A stretch of 64,000 nucleotides of DNA from Marsupella aquatica. Its lineage: Eukaryota; Marchantiophyta. A program made the position numbers and the translations under genes. The stretch covers positions 15,996,001 through 16,060,000 of the forward strand of contig OZ316894.1 of the NCBI GenBank assembly GCA_973895155.1. The letters run 5' to 3'. The notes under the pieces are model-generated. The model worked only from the letters and a program-made list of their open reading frames with translations. It searched no databases and had not been told where the DNA came from. Positions 10,767 to 21,562 of the stretch are shown here, piece after piece. Positions within the stretch are counted from its first letter, which is position 1. Each line of letters starts with the position of its first letter.

Positions 10767-11700
10767 GATAAGAATATGGTGCAATGAATCAACTCTTGTC
10801 AGGGACACGAGCGACTGATTCGATGGAAACATTCTACTCTGTATTGTAAGTAGGTAGCATAGTCGTTGCTGTCCCCAGCGCTGAGATCTGTGATTAATTT
10901 TAATGAACTCTTACCTTGGACAGCGCAACTTTTGTCCATATCTCGTGTGTGCCTTGCCTGAATTCTACTCGCAGTGCGGATTGCGAATGGCATGTTCTTC
11001 TTACTGTCTTCTAGTTATCGAGTTCAAATATACCGTGCATAGAGTTCGCTTCGGTCGACCTGGGTAATGTTCCTGAAAATATGCGATGTGATCCCCTCAA
11101 ATAAGTGCTGAGCTTTGTGAGACTTTTGAGTTAGCCGCCGGATTATATGACTCCACAGCCAAGCTCAGTCCATTGTGGGGGCGTTTGCCACAATTTACGA
11201 AGTGTGGTCATTCGTTTCGAGGGCAAGGAACGAACATTTGTCCTGTATGTCGTCCGATCCTTGCCCTGCAGTAAATCTAGATGTGAACCCTGCGGCTATA
11301 AAGGCGTCCACTCTCTTACGTTAAATGTGGACTAGAACAAGATGCCAGAGCACTTTCTGAAGGTGTCCTTGTTCTTCAGAGAAGCCGCTGCTGATGAAAA
11401 CTGTTGTTAGTAGAATACAGGCCCGTTTTGGCAATTTGATGCCGTTTTGCGACGAATAGAGCGAGGTCGAGTTGTTTTAAGCTTCTCTTTGCTCGAGCAA
11501 GTGTAGATGATTCTACTGTTGGTGTGATATATAGTTTCCAGCAATGGTCTTGACACAAAGTTTTGGGGTGAACAAATTGGAACTAATAGTAAAGCTTAAC
11601 TAACCGTAGTAACGAAGCATATCACTCTGGCATCTGCTCCACAGGATACGAAGTTGTTTTGGGGCAAGCTATTTACTGGGTTGCGAGGGTTTCAACTCAT
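10110..11700. repeat. Segmental duplication, psbW half, copy 1
   Basis: From inside the psbW intron (about 10122, TTTCTGGCCAA) through exon 2 and the 3' flank to about 11700 (TTTTGGGGCAAG, GGGTTGCGAGG), this sequence matches 15428-16690 in order and orientation. Shared landmarks include GGATAAGAATATGGTGCAA, GAACTCTTACCTTGGACA, GCACTTTCTGAAGGTGTC-like and CATCTGCTCCACAGGA segments. It is separated from copy 2 by about 5.3 kb. Confidence 0.88.
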
Positions 11701-11969
11701 CGTGCATCCCAATGATCATGTTGATTATGACTTCAAAATGTCTGTACCGATTTTCCGACCCAGAATTGGTCGAGGTCTCAAAACAGATGGGCCTAATCAC
11801 ACAACCATAAAAAAGCCTTCTCGCGAAGTCGATGGAAAACAAAATATAGCGTACCTAACACAGGTCAATGGTAGAATGTGATACCGAGTCACGGATTGCT
11901 CCAAGATTTGAGACCTTGACGCCAACGATACCTTTCATCCCAAAATTTTGCCCCATAGCAAAGCCACTA

Positions 11970-12098
11970 CATGGGAGCAGCGAAACAGTGACATGTTTAT
12001 AAACTCGACGCCAGAATTCACCTTCTGACAAAGACGCGGGAGCAGCGAAACAGTGGCATGTTTATAAACTCAATGCCAGAATTCACATTCTGACAAAG
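11970..12098. repeat. Two-copy ~65-bp direct repeat
   Basis: The units at about 11971-12033 and 12036-12098 share GGGAGCAGCGAAACAGTG, CATGTTTATAAACTC and CTTCTGACAAAGACGC with few differences. The repeat is non-coding and lies between psbW and the kinesin fragment. Confidence 0.85.
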
Positions 12099-12375
12099 AC
12101 GCCAAAACGCCAAAAAGTACTAATCATGAGGTGTCCATGTTCTCCATTTTTTTCCTGTACAGAGCCCTACTCAAATGTGCTTAATCTGACATGAACTGTA
12201 GAAAAGCACTGTAAGTAACTCAATGACAGCTTCTGAAAACCAAAACCCGAAAATAGGAAATGATTGAAGCATGTGTGTACGAAGGCTAGAAAGGAGCAAA
12301 GTTTACACATCCAACAAAGCAAATTGCACATGGGACCTACAATAGCGGTAATTTGAGGTTAGAATTAGAGCTCTC

Positions 12376-13549
12376 AACAGTTGTTGGGCTTCTAACTAGC
12401 ATTCCACACCTTCATGGTACAACAGAGCTCTATAGGAACTGGAGAGTGATGCAGTTTGGGAAAAGAAGACGGAAGCTCCACCAACAATCATGGGGCATAC
12501 ACTTCCGGACAGTCGAAGGTTGGACCAAGTGGACTGCACCTACTTCGAAGGCAGATGAATGGGTTTGAATCCGATTGCAGTAGATCTTGGACAAGCAAGG
12601 GTGACCTGGCCGAGTTTGAGTTTCATACAAGACATGTGAGATGACCAGTCCTGCTCATCTGAAAGGTGGAGAACCTCGCAGGGGAAATGCTAAAAGTGGA
12701 TGACTTGGAGACCATCTCCAATGGTCAAGGCAGTCGGGAAGACGTTTTAAAGTTTTGTTCGTTCCAACCTGGAAGACATGGCCAGCTTACTTCAAGTTTA
12801 ATCCGGATTTTTCAGTCAGATTACTTTCTTGTGCATCTTTAAGATCGATCCAAGTTCGAAACCCATCATGTTCTTTGCCGGGGAACAATTCACTGCATCT
12901 GCAAGACTGGGCTAGAGCTGCTGTCAGATCGGGCAAAGAGTGAGATCGAAAGGTCAAATAAATCCGCGTTGATAAACGTTACTCCACCCCACAGTACATC
13001 TCCCAGGTATTGGCTCAGACTACGGAGGTGCTAAAACCCTTCCCAACCCATACCTTCTGCTAGAAACACCGTCAAATGGATCACGTGGGGACTCAAGGTA
13101 CTCAAAACTGAATTCCACACTTGATACACCCAAATCAGTTCTCTCGGGAGACAGGGATCCGAAGTCTAATGCCCATCACAGGGAAAAGGTATATATAATT
13201 CTTAAACTTACAGTCAGATCCTCTGCGTATCAAATTATTTGATAATTAGTTTTCTCTCGCATTACTGACTTTGGAATCGATGAAGACTGTTGCACTCTCC
13301 GATAGAACTAAGATGATTCCCACTGAGAATCCGCAAGCGTGGCAAGCAAAATACGTCCCATCCTACTGTCCATAACTCCAGAGCTTGGACGTTGACAGGT
13401 ATCGGTTTGTGTGCGTATGAGACCTCTCGACGACCATGAAAAAGTTTGTCCATCGGTAAGAACTGGTGCCTAGCTTCTAATATTTAGATGAAATTTGAGT
13501 TCATCGTACATTTTGTGACTTGCTGCAGGGACAGTAATAGCCAGCCGGG
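12376..13549 (+). pseudogene. Decayed duplicate of the kinesin N-terminal region
   Basis: This stretch parallels 19676-21562 of the kinesin gene in order and orientation: CATTCCACACCTTCATGGTACAACAGAGCT at the start, then GGTTTGAATCCGATTGCAGT, GATCTTGGACAAGC, and on to the acceptor 'gacttgctgcag' near 13528. About 700 bp are missing relative to the full copy (19797-20480 has no counterpart), and frameshifts and stops break the long frame. For example, the protein-level match continues in different frames at 12456, 12755 and 12950. Homology ends abruptly near 13549, before any motor-domain exon. One part (13280-13372) reads open longer than in the full copy, so it is not a younger, strictly worse copy. 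I infer a non-functional remnant. Confidence 0.85.
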
Positions 13550-13730
13550 GAGGAGTGGGCAAGGCATAGTACGGTAGGGCCGCGACGGGCCTGCACTGCA
13601 TGGAAGGTCACTTGAGTATCTCCAGTTGTGCGCCTTCATCACGAGCGCCTTCATCACGAGAAGAAGGTTAAGGGCACCAGAAAGAGGAACGGTTTCACTT
13701 TCGATCACTGGAAGCTTTCGAGCATCCTCG

Positions 13731-14501
13731 ATGGTGGCTCCTAGCGATGACGATTCCGCACTTCCTAATCCAGCTCGATCCCGCGGTGAAACTCGGCTGT
13801 GTATCACGGAGATAGTAATGGAGAGTTTCAAATCCTACGCTGGGGAGCGCGTCGGTCCCTTCCACGAGGTATTCTTGGAGTATTGCTCTTTGTTCTGAAG
13901 GTACTGACCGCGTTCTATCTCATCAATGCCTGTGCTGGTGTTTCTAAACCTGTTGGCTGTGGTTAGATGCATCTAAAGAGGTGCAGGACATGAAGAACCT
14001 TATCGCACTTGCTTGTCATTACTCTCCTGGCATGAAGATTTGTCAGAAGATTGCGTTTTCTGGAAGGAAATGTGGGTCTCTATTTTGCTCATATCTTGCC
14101 GGCTTCTTGTTTCGCCTAGTTCATTGTTTCTCGGCAGTAGGTGGACCAAATGGGAGCGGCAAGAGTAACGTCATCGATGCTATGCTGTTTGTATTTGGCA
14201 AGCGCGCTAAGCAGGCGAGTTGATTGTCCCTCACGTCAATTCTCCTATCCTCCCATGCCTACTGGCTTACATAACGAGTACAAATTGGTCTGTCGCCTCG
14301 TTCGTGATGACGATCCTCAAGCGTAGTTTCGTTCATTCTGGATTGTAGTGTTGCCTTGCAAACGACTAACATTGACTCGTCTACTGTGGACTCCTTTAGA
14401 TGCGCTTGAACAAAGTGTGAGAGCTCATTCACAACTGAACCAAACATGAAAATCTGGACAAGGCCCGAGTCTCTATTCATTTTCAAGAGATCGCTGACTT
14501 G
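13731..14501 (+). pseudogene. SMC4: Truncated SMC4 (condensin ATPase) 5' fragment with stops
   Basis: SMC4 is the condensin subunit whose N-terminal half carries Walker A. Exon-like block 1 (13731-13868, ATG to donor gtattc) encodes ITEIVMESFKSYAGERVGPF, the conserved SMC4 N-terminus. Block 2 (about 14139-14214) encodes GPNGSGKSNVIDAMLFVFGK, the Walker A region, then RAKQ. Block 3 (14400-14501) continues with MRLNKV, then stop, ELIHN, stop, TKHENLDKARVSIHFQEIADL. The two stops (14418-14420 and 14436-14438) both fall where the family has serine, consistent with TCA to TGA. The block 2 donor is GC (gcgagt) rather than GT, and the block 1-2 join is not in frame at any acceptor I see. Nothing of the remaining ~1,100 residues follows. 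This is an inserted or duplicated fragment. Confidence 0.9.
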
Positions 14502-14599
14502 GTAGGAGGTCTCTGCACTTCACGACATGCTATGGCAGCAGCAGGAGCAGCATCAAAAGCTATGGGGCAAGCAGCAGCTGGGACCTCTTCGCGGTGAAA

Positions 14600-14955
14600 A
14601 GCAATGGCGGGAGTGAAGGACGAAGAGCCAAAACCAAGAGCGAAAAAAGCATTGACCGGGAGTCGCACGTCCCCAATGGATTGTGAGCCGAAGTCGGGTC
14701 GGGTGGGTTTCCGCAGCCGGGTCGGGTCGAAAGGCGCAGCCGGGCCCGCGGAAGGAATTACCGCCGACTGGCGGTTTTCAGGTGGGAGCCACCGGGGCAG
14801 GCCCGTCACCCGCGAGGGGCGAGGGTACCCCGCAAGGCGCGCCCGCCGGCACTCCCTGCCCCGTCCCCACAGGGAACCCCGCGCTCCAGCAAAGCTGAGC
14901 GCGAGCCCCCGCCACGCCACTCCGCACTCGGCCGCTCGCACCCCTACGCTTGTTT
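14600..14955. other. GC-rich island
   Basis: The base composition jumps abruptly to strongly G+C within an otherwise AT-rich neighbourhood, with many CG dinucleotides (GGGTCGGGTGGG, GGGCCCGCGG, GGCGCGCCCGCC). Long open frames exist on both strands (14604-15116 + and 14971-14483 -), as expected when stop codons are depleted by composition. I recognise no family in either. It could be a CpG-type promoter, an inserted foreign sequence or a gene I cannot identify. Confidence 0.7.
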
Positions 14956-14958
14956 TCG

Positions 14959-15111
14959 ATGAATTGGTCAAATGTTCTTTCCGCGCTCATCATGGCGAGC
15001 GGAATTGCCCTATCGGGATTCATGATTGGCAGCAAAATCGGAGCTGCGATGAACAATGCGCCAAAAATATTGATCGACGAACTGTTTTCCAATATCGCAA
15101 TTGGGGAATGA
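14959..15111 (+). CDS. Possible 50-residue membrane microprotein, unrecognised
   Basis: A short frame with ATG at 14959 and TGA at 15109-15111 follows directly on the GC-rich island. It encodes one hydrophobic, glycine/alanine-patterned helix (LSALIMASGIALSGFMIGSK) and then an amphipathic tail (NNAPKILIDELFSNIAIGE). The pattern looks more protein-like than neighbouring frames, with a tidy end after an acidic residue. I do not recognise a family. It may be a free-standing small ORF or the last exon of a gene beginning in the GC island. The opposite strand is also open, so confidence is low. Confidence 0.3.
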   Translation: MNWSNVLSALIMASGIALSGFMIGSKIGAAMNNAPKILIDELFSNIAIGE

Positions 15112-15427
15112 AGTGAAGCTTTGCAACGAAAGAGAGAGAGAAAGATGTCAAGAACCCAACAATAGATTGACAAGCGCGCAGCCTTGCATCAATCCATTCT
15201 CACCACGTAAGTTCAATTTCTCACATATATGAAATATATTTTGAATTTGGTTTGAAGGAAACTCTATCTCACTATTTTGTGTGTACCTTTGAAGGTACAT
15301 AGTGGAATTCCGTCAACAACAGCAATTGGATGATTAGCTTGCCTGTGGTCCTCCTCTTCTTCTGGCAGATTTGGTTACCGCTCTTCACTCTTCTTGGAGG
15401 TGGCACAATTACTCTGGTTGTCCATTT

Positions 15428-16690
15428 AAACTTTCTGGCCAAGACTCTTGCAGATGCAATCCCATCTTCCGAGGTTTCTTTTTGAATTTAGAATAGACTG
15501 GAAGCTAGTCATTTGTTGCTGTATCTTCCTGCTTTGAGAATGAGCCGGTTAGTCTGCTGTGCCGAGAAGAGCGAGGGCAGCTTGTGAGAATGAGCCGATT
15601 AGTCTGTTGTGCCGAGAAGAGCGAGAGCAGCTTGCCCCAGTTGGTTGCTTCGGGAGCATCGTCAGGGCTTCCTGAGGGCTATGACGATTCAGCCCTGTCC
15701 TCGTAGGATAAGAATATGGTGCAAAGAGTCACCTCTTCTTAGGGACACGAGAGACTGATTCGACAGAAACATTCTACTCTGTATCTTAAGTAGGTAGTAT
15801 ATTCATTGCTGTCCCCAAGCGCTGAGAACTGTGATTAGTTAAGGAACTCTTACCTTGGACAACGCAACTTTTGTCCATATTTTGTGTGTACCTTGCTTGA
15901 ACCTTACCTGCAGTGCAGATTACAAATGGCATGTTCATCTTAGTGTTGCGTAAATTATCGTTCAAATGTACCTTCAATACTGTTCGCTTTTTTTTTCTTT
16001 TCTTCAATACTGTTCGCTTGGGTTGACCTCGGTAGTGTTCCTGAAAATACGCGACAGGATCCCCTCGAATAAGTTCGTCCGCTTTGTGAATGAGACTTTT
16101 TAGCTAGCCGGATGAGACTTATCAGTTAGCCAGATTATCCATAGCCCTGTACCATCTATTTTGGGCGCCTGGCCACAATTTACGAAGTGCGGTTATTTGC
16201 TTCGAGTGCAAGAAACGAACATTTGTCCTGTATGTTGTTCGTTCTTTGCCCGGTTTGAAATCTAGATGTGAACGCGGCTACAGGAATACCGTCCAGTTCA
16301 ATGTTAAGTGTGTACGAGAAGAAGATGCCAGAGCACGTTCTTGAGGTGTCTTAGTTCTTCAGGGAAGCCACAATTGGTGAAACTATTGTTTGTAGAGTAC
16401 AGGCCCGTTTTGGCAATACCCTTTTGCAACGAATTCTTCCAGGGCGAGTTGTTTTTATCTAGCAAGAATAGATGATTCGATTGTTGTGTGATTTAAAGTT
16501 TTAAGCAATGTTCTTGATAGAAATTGCGAGACTTTTCGGGGTAAAAAAAATGGAATTAGTAGTAAAATAACTACCAATAACAACCGCGCATATCACTCTC
16601 GCATCTGCTCCACAGGAAACTAAGCTGTTTTGGGGCAAGGTATTCACGGGGTTGCGAGGTTTCCTGGATGCGCAATTTGCTGTGGGCGAT
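15428..16690 (+). pseudogene. PSBW: psbW pseudogene (copy 2 of the segmental duplication)
   Basis: Homology to the functional psbW locus starts in the intron (near 15428) and extends into the 3' flank. Exon 1 with the transit peptide is absent. Within exon 2 the start (AGAATGAGCCGGTTAGTCTG) is tandemly duplicated with a 50-bp period (15541 and 15591). A deletion of roughly 165 bp then joins GCTTCGGGAGCATCG to TCAGGGCTTCCTGAGGG. It removes [13 protein letters not shown] and the whole membrane span. The remaining end still reads like the C-terminus, up to TCCTCGTAG. It cannot encode PsbW. Confidence 0.9.
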
Positions 16691-17219
16691 GTGCTCAGTG
16701 GGAGAGGTATAAGCAAGGCGAGGAGCTTCCTGGTCGGACCTCTGAGTTTGATATGTGATAGTGAACACCAACATATTTTATTGAATCCCCACAGATGGCG
16801 TTTTTTGGATGTTACGGTAGCAATGTACTCCTAAGCCAAGGGAAAGAACTTGAAACCGGAGTCTCGTATCTGTGACCGGCGGTCCTTTAAGGCAGCCCTA
16901 TGTTCAGTTGGAGCGCAGCGCTTGTCAAGACCAACCGTCGATAATGTCCGGTGAAGCGAACATTGCTGCTCTGCTCTGCTCTGCCTGTTCTGTTCCGTTT
17001 CGTGCTTTTCCCTTGAATCGGGTTTCCTCTCTCCGGCTGATCTGTAGCGCTGTTTGAACAATCATTCATTCGGTGCTCCAGCAATGTCACTCATTTCATT
17101 GATTCGTTTTCGCCTGCTGCACTTGGAGGCATGAAAAGTGCTGGCAGACAAATTATGGGATTCCCTGGGAGCCGAAGCTCGCTGCGCCAGTTAGTTCAAC
17201 GACAGATGAATTCCGATAG

Positions 17220-17745
17220 ATGTGTTCCATCAGCTCTGATATACTGCTCGCCTCATACGCAGAGTTTGGCCTCATTGGCATCAACATTGGTCGCTTCTTT
17301 CAAGCAAGACTTTGACTTGCTTATTAGGTCTGCATTGCAAAGTGGTAATCATTTCCCATCGTCAGCTGATCAATCAAAATTTCATCAATCGGTTTTGCTG
17401 CCCCTATGTGCTCTGTGGATGGTCCTATGTCAGCAACTACAGGCGATTCTAACGATAGGCTCATTCATTCAGCTGTGGCTCCGAATTCGCACGCCTGCTT
17501 TCCTGTAAAATACTCATTCAAGTCTGGCCCACGCTTACGTACTTAACGTAGAGCGAGTGGCTTTGAAATTAGTTCCATCGTCTCAGTCTGATCAAGGGGG
17601 AATGCAGAATTTTTCATCGGGTACTCAATAATTTGAAAGCCATTTAGAGCAAGTCGTTGATTTCGTCTCTTTCAGTCGAATGCCCAGTTTTCTCATATAG
17701 TTTCCCCACTGGTCTCTCTTTCCTACATTCGTGTCTTCTGAGGAG
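17220..17745. repeat. Right arm of long-range inverted repeat (partner 6150-6665)
   Basis: This arm is the reverse complement of 6150-6665. Its longest open frame (17131-17508) is simply a translation of the repeat. It sits inside the second half of the segmental duplication, where the matching stretch of copy 1 has no such block, so it was inserted or lost after duplication. Confidence 0.85.
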
Positions 17746-18442
17746 AGAAGAGGCTTCAAGCTGCAATGTGCAAGCCTAGGATTGTAGGTGGACGGAGAGA
17801 CGGATGGGTCATTCTCATTTCCGAGTGAGATCCTTAGCGGGAGAATTTATGGTTTGCAGATTTATAAGGTTCTGAGAGTAAATGGCCTCGAGTAGGAGGA
17901 ACAAAGTCTAACGATGGGTCATACCAAATAATCTTGGGCTGCGCACGCCGCTAACCAGTCGTTGCACAATTCTTGTCTCTCGCACAATTTCAGTCATCTG
18001 AACAATCTCTACATACAGCCTCTCTCGCAGAAATCGGCTCAAGCGAAAAAATTTCATGTCTGCACCAAAGATTTTACACTACATCTCCAAGATAGTTCCG
18101 CAAGCCAGCCTCATTTTGAAAACCTCCTTCATTCAGGGACGTCAGTCCCTCCCCTTCATCCACCATTCATAGACTCGAGAAGTGACAACCTCATTTCCAC
18201 GAGAGTAGAGCACGCCAATCTATTGAAATTAGCAGTGAGATTGTTGTAAACAGAGATAAGGTACGCTGTTTGAGTGGCATGGAGCTCCGGGAATCATTAC
18301 AGGTTCTTCAGCAGCAGCAGCAACCCCGCTTTGTCTTCTGCACCCAAGAAGCGATGTCTCGTTATGCTTTTCTTGCCACTGATTGCAGGTGATCTCTTCA
18401 AACTGCTCGGCTCTGTTATTGCGTTGAGCTCCCGGGAGTGGA

Positions 18443-18781
18443 GTGGGGAATCCATCCATGGGCGGATGCTGCGCGCCAGGGACCCTCGGCCCAGCAGCAA
18501 GTAGCGAATCGATGGTGGACGGCATTGGTTCCGGTTGCAGGGAGACCAAAAGCAATGGTAGTAGCTGCGGGGGTGACTTTGCTGAACTGACGACAGAAGA
18601 GGAAGGCTTCCTGGGCACCGGAACTTCTGCGTTTCAGGTGCTTCATGCAGGAGCACAGGAAAGCTGCAGTACTACGCCCGTGGAGAAGAGAGGAACGACG
18701 GTGGACGTGGAGAAGCTTCTGCGAGTCCTCGAAGTCGCAGTTGAGAGAGAGGTTCCTCGCTCACCTTTGAATGAAGAGTAG
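18443..18781 (+). CDS. Unrecognised 112-residue frame, possibly a 5' exon of the kinesin gene
   Basis: An ATG-started frame that is Gly/Ser-rich at first, then acidic and helical (VDVEKLLRVLEVAVEREVPR). It is followed at 18952-19107 by another exon-like block (acceptor gttgcag, YVDGLRDRFNAGNQYRENAE, donor gtgaga). Both lie upstream of the long kinesin exon in the same orientation, so they could be its first coding exons. I see no recognisable domain. A second overlapping frame (18274-18504) weakens the case. Confidence 0.35.
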   Translation: MGNPSMGGCCAPGTLGPAASSESMVDGIGSGCRETKSNGSSCGGDFAELTTEEEGFLGTGTSAFQVLHAGAQESCSTTPVEKRGTTVDVEKLLRVLEVAVEREVPRSPLNEE

Positions 18782-19659
18782 CTCTTTGGTCACGTGTCTG
18801 AATTTCCCACTAGTTAAATCCATAGAATTTTCAAAATTCGTGAAGAACAGAATTTTTGCCCAACTTTGCAATCGCACGTCGCTACTCTTGATCGCTCGTC
18901 CTCCAAAGGGCAGCTCTTCATCCACGGGCTAATCTGTAAAGCTCATGTGGCTGTTGCAGTATGTGGATGGTTTGAGAGACCGTTTCAATGCAGGTAATCA
19001 GTACAGAGAAAACGCTGAATCCTTGCATTCCTCATTGGCTGAATCCGCAACTTCTGTGTATTCTGCAGCAGGAAGCGCGTTCTCAAAAAGTTGCTCAAAC
19101 AACGTGAGAGTCTCTCTCTGTCGCGTCATGGCCTTTCCTATTCTTTCATATTCGGCAGACGATTAGTCGGTGCAGAATCGTGCCTAGTGTGTAAATTTTC
19201 ATTCTCATATTCTCTCAGGTGCAGATGTGGTCTGTCAGTGACAGCCGGCTTAGTGAAGAGGCTGTAACAAGCCTCGTGGTGTTTGGGGATTTGAATACAC
19301 TGTATGTTTCCTGAGAAGAATCTGATACAGGGTCTTATGTCCTGCTCTAGTTTACATTGGATAACTAATGAGATGATCTCGAACCAAAAAGCTGGTTCTA
19401 AAAAGAGGCTCGGCCTAGACCGTGACTCACAGAGGGAGCACCTAAATGCTACCCGAACTGTATGTAGTGTAGTCAACCGTCAAGAAGAAGAAGCAATGCC
19501 CACGTTTGCAGATCTGAGTATTCTAGGGTCATGAGCTCTATTTATAAACTCCTGGGATAATTCTTGTACATACATTAGTAAGACAACGGTAGTTGATAGT
19601 GGATAAAAGTTATGTACTAAGTGTTCGGGTGCAATATAGTGCCAGAATCACGTGAGCTT

Positions 19660-21562
19660 TGGATTTTGGAGTATCTAACGAGCATTCCACACCTTCATGG
19701 TACAACAGAGCTCTACAGGAGCTGGAGAGTCATGCAGTTTGGAAAAAGACGACGGAAGCTCGACCACCAATCATGGGCACGATGAAGACAAGCAAAGCAC
19801 TACTTTTGATTGGGCAGAAAGAATGGAAGCGGCTCTAGAATGCATGCATCACATGCAAAGGCGAGATCCCCAATCAGAATTGAAAACAAGTATCACCAAG
19901 CAAATGATTGGGGAGAAAACCCTCGGTAACTTTGAGAGAATCCTTCAGCAGATTTTGACGTTGGATACAAAAGAGAAATCAGTTGAACCAAAGGCGCCTA
20001 GTCCATGCCGTTCCCAACCAGATGTGTTGACAGAGTTTGATGATTACCCAAGAGGTAGTTCTGACACCAACTCAGAAGAAGCAGAGAGAGACAGGAAAAC
20101 AGTTTGCAGCACACCAGTGATAAACTGCATCATTCCAACCCATCAAGCTAGAGCAACATCCTTTCTTTCCCTTGGATTAGTGCAGTGTCAACAACCAAGG
20201 GAGAAACTGGCATCCCCTACAAGTTGTATCAGTGAAGGATCAACGAGACTTGATCAGTCTGATTCAACAGTAAATCAGGCCAGAGAGATTTCACATCGAG
20301 CTACTGAAATTTTCTCAAGTTCATTTGAAACAGACCAAAGTGGGACGGGAGGAGCTGATGATTCCTATGCAAATTGGCTTGAGAGACACTCAAAAGAGCT
20401 TGGATGGAAGAACAATTCCAAGTACAAGAGAATGGCAAACTTGCGTGAGCTTGAGACATGCACAAAGGAACATGGACAATGTACTTACGGAGAGTCTAAG
20501 GTTGGACTAAGTGGACTTCAGCTACTCCAAAAGCAGGTGAATGGGTTTGAATCCGATTGCAGTCGATCTTGGACAAGCCAGGGTGACCTGGCCGAGTTTG
20601 AGTTTCATACAAGACATGATGAGAGGACGAGTGCTGCTCATCTGAAAGGTGGAGAACCTATCAGGGGAAATGCTAAAAGTATGGATGACTTAGAGACCAA
20701 TTGTTCGACATCTCCAAGAGGTCAAGGTAGTCGAGAAGACGTTTTAAAGTTTTGTTCGTTCCAACCTGGAGAACACGGCCAGGGTTCCTTCAAGTTTACT
20801 CCGGATATCCAGTCAGATAAAGATTCTTATGCATCTTTAAGATCGATCCAAATTCGAAACCCATCATGTTCTTTGCCGGGGAACAATTCACTGCATCTGC
20901 AAGACTGGGCAAGAGCTGATCTGTCAGATCGGGCAAAGAGTGAGTTGGAAAGGTCAAATAAATCCGCTTTGATAAACGTTACTCCACCCCAGAGTACATC
21001 TCCCAGGTATTCCTCAGACTACGGAGGTGCGAAAGCCCTTCCTAACCCATACCTTCTGGTAGAAACACCGTCAAATGGATTACGTGAGGACTCAAGGTGC
21101 TCAAAAATGAATTCCAGACTTGATACACCCAAATCAGTTCTCTCGGGAGGCAGGGATCCAGAGTCAAATGACAATCACAGAGAAAAGGTACATATAGTTC
21201 ATAAAATTACAGTCAGATTCTTGGTCAATATGCTGCGTTTCAAATTATTTGATAATTAATTTTCTACCGCATTACTGACTTTGGAATCATCGCGGTCACG
21301 TCAACTGTTGCACTCTCCGATAGAACTAAGTTCATTCCCACTGAGAATCTGCAAACGTAGGAAGCAAAATACGTCCCATCCTACTATCCATAACTCCCGG
21401 GCATGGACGTTGACAGGTATCGGTTTGTGTGCGTATGAGACCCTTTAACGACCATGAGAAAGTTTGTCCATTGAGACAGGTAAGAACTGGTGCCTAAATT
21501 GTGAATGAAATTTGCGGTTATCGTACTTTTTGTGACTTGCTGCAGAGACAGTAATAGCCAGC
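19660..21562. repeat. Segmental duplication, kinesin half, copy 2
   Basis: This is the counterpart of 12376-13549. It contains the ~700 bp (about 19797-20480) that copy 1 lacks. It runs to the acceptor 'gacttgctgcag' at 21545 and a further ~17 bp before divergence. The two psbW halves are separated from their kinesin halves by different amounts: about 0.7 kb in copy 1 and about 3 kb in copy 2. Confidence 0.85.

Noticed and set aside
14418-14438. TGA codons in the SMC4 fragment as recoded (for example selenocysteine) positions
   Set aside because: The family has serine there, the gene is truncated after three blocks and has other splice damage, so simple nonsense mutation is the economical reading.
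14483-14971. 162-residue minus-strand open frame in the GC-rich island
   Set aside because: The plus strand is equally open and the island is depleted in stops by composition. Neither product is recognisable.
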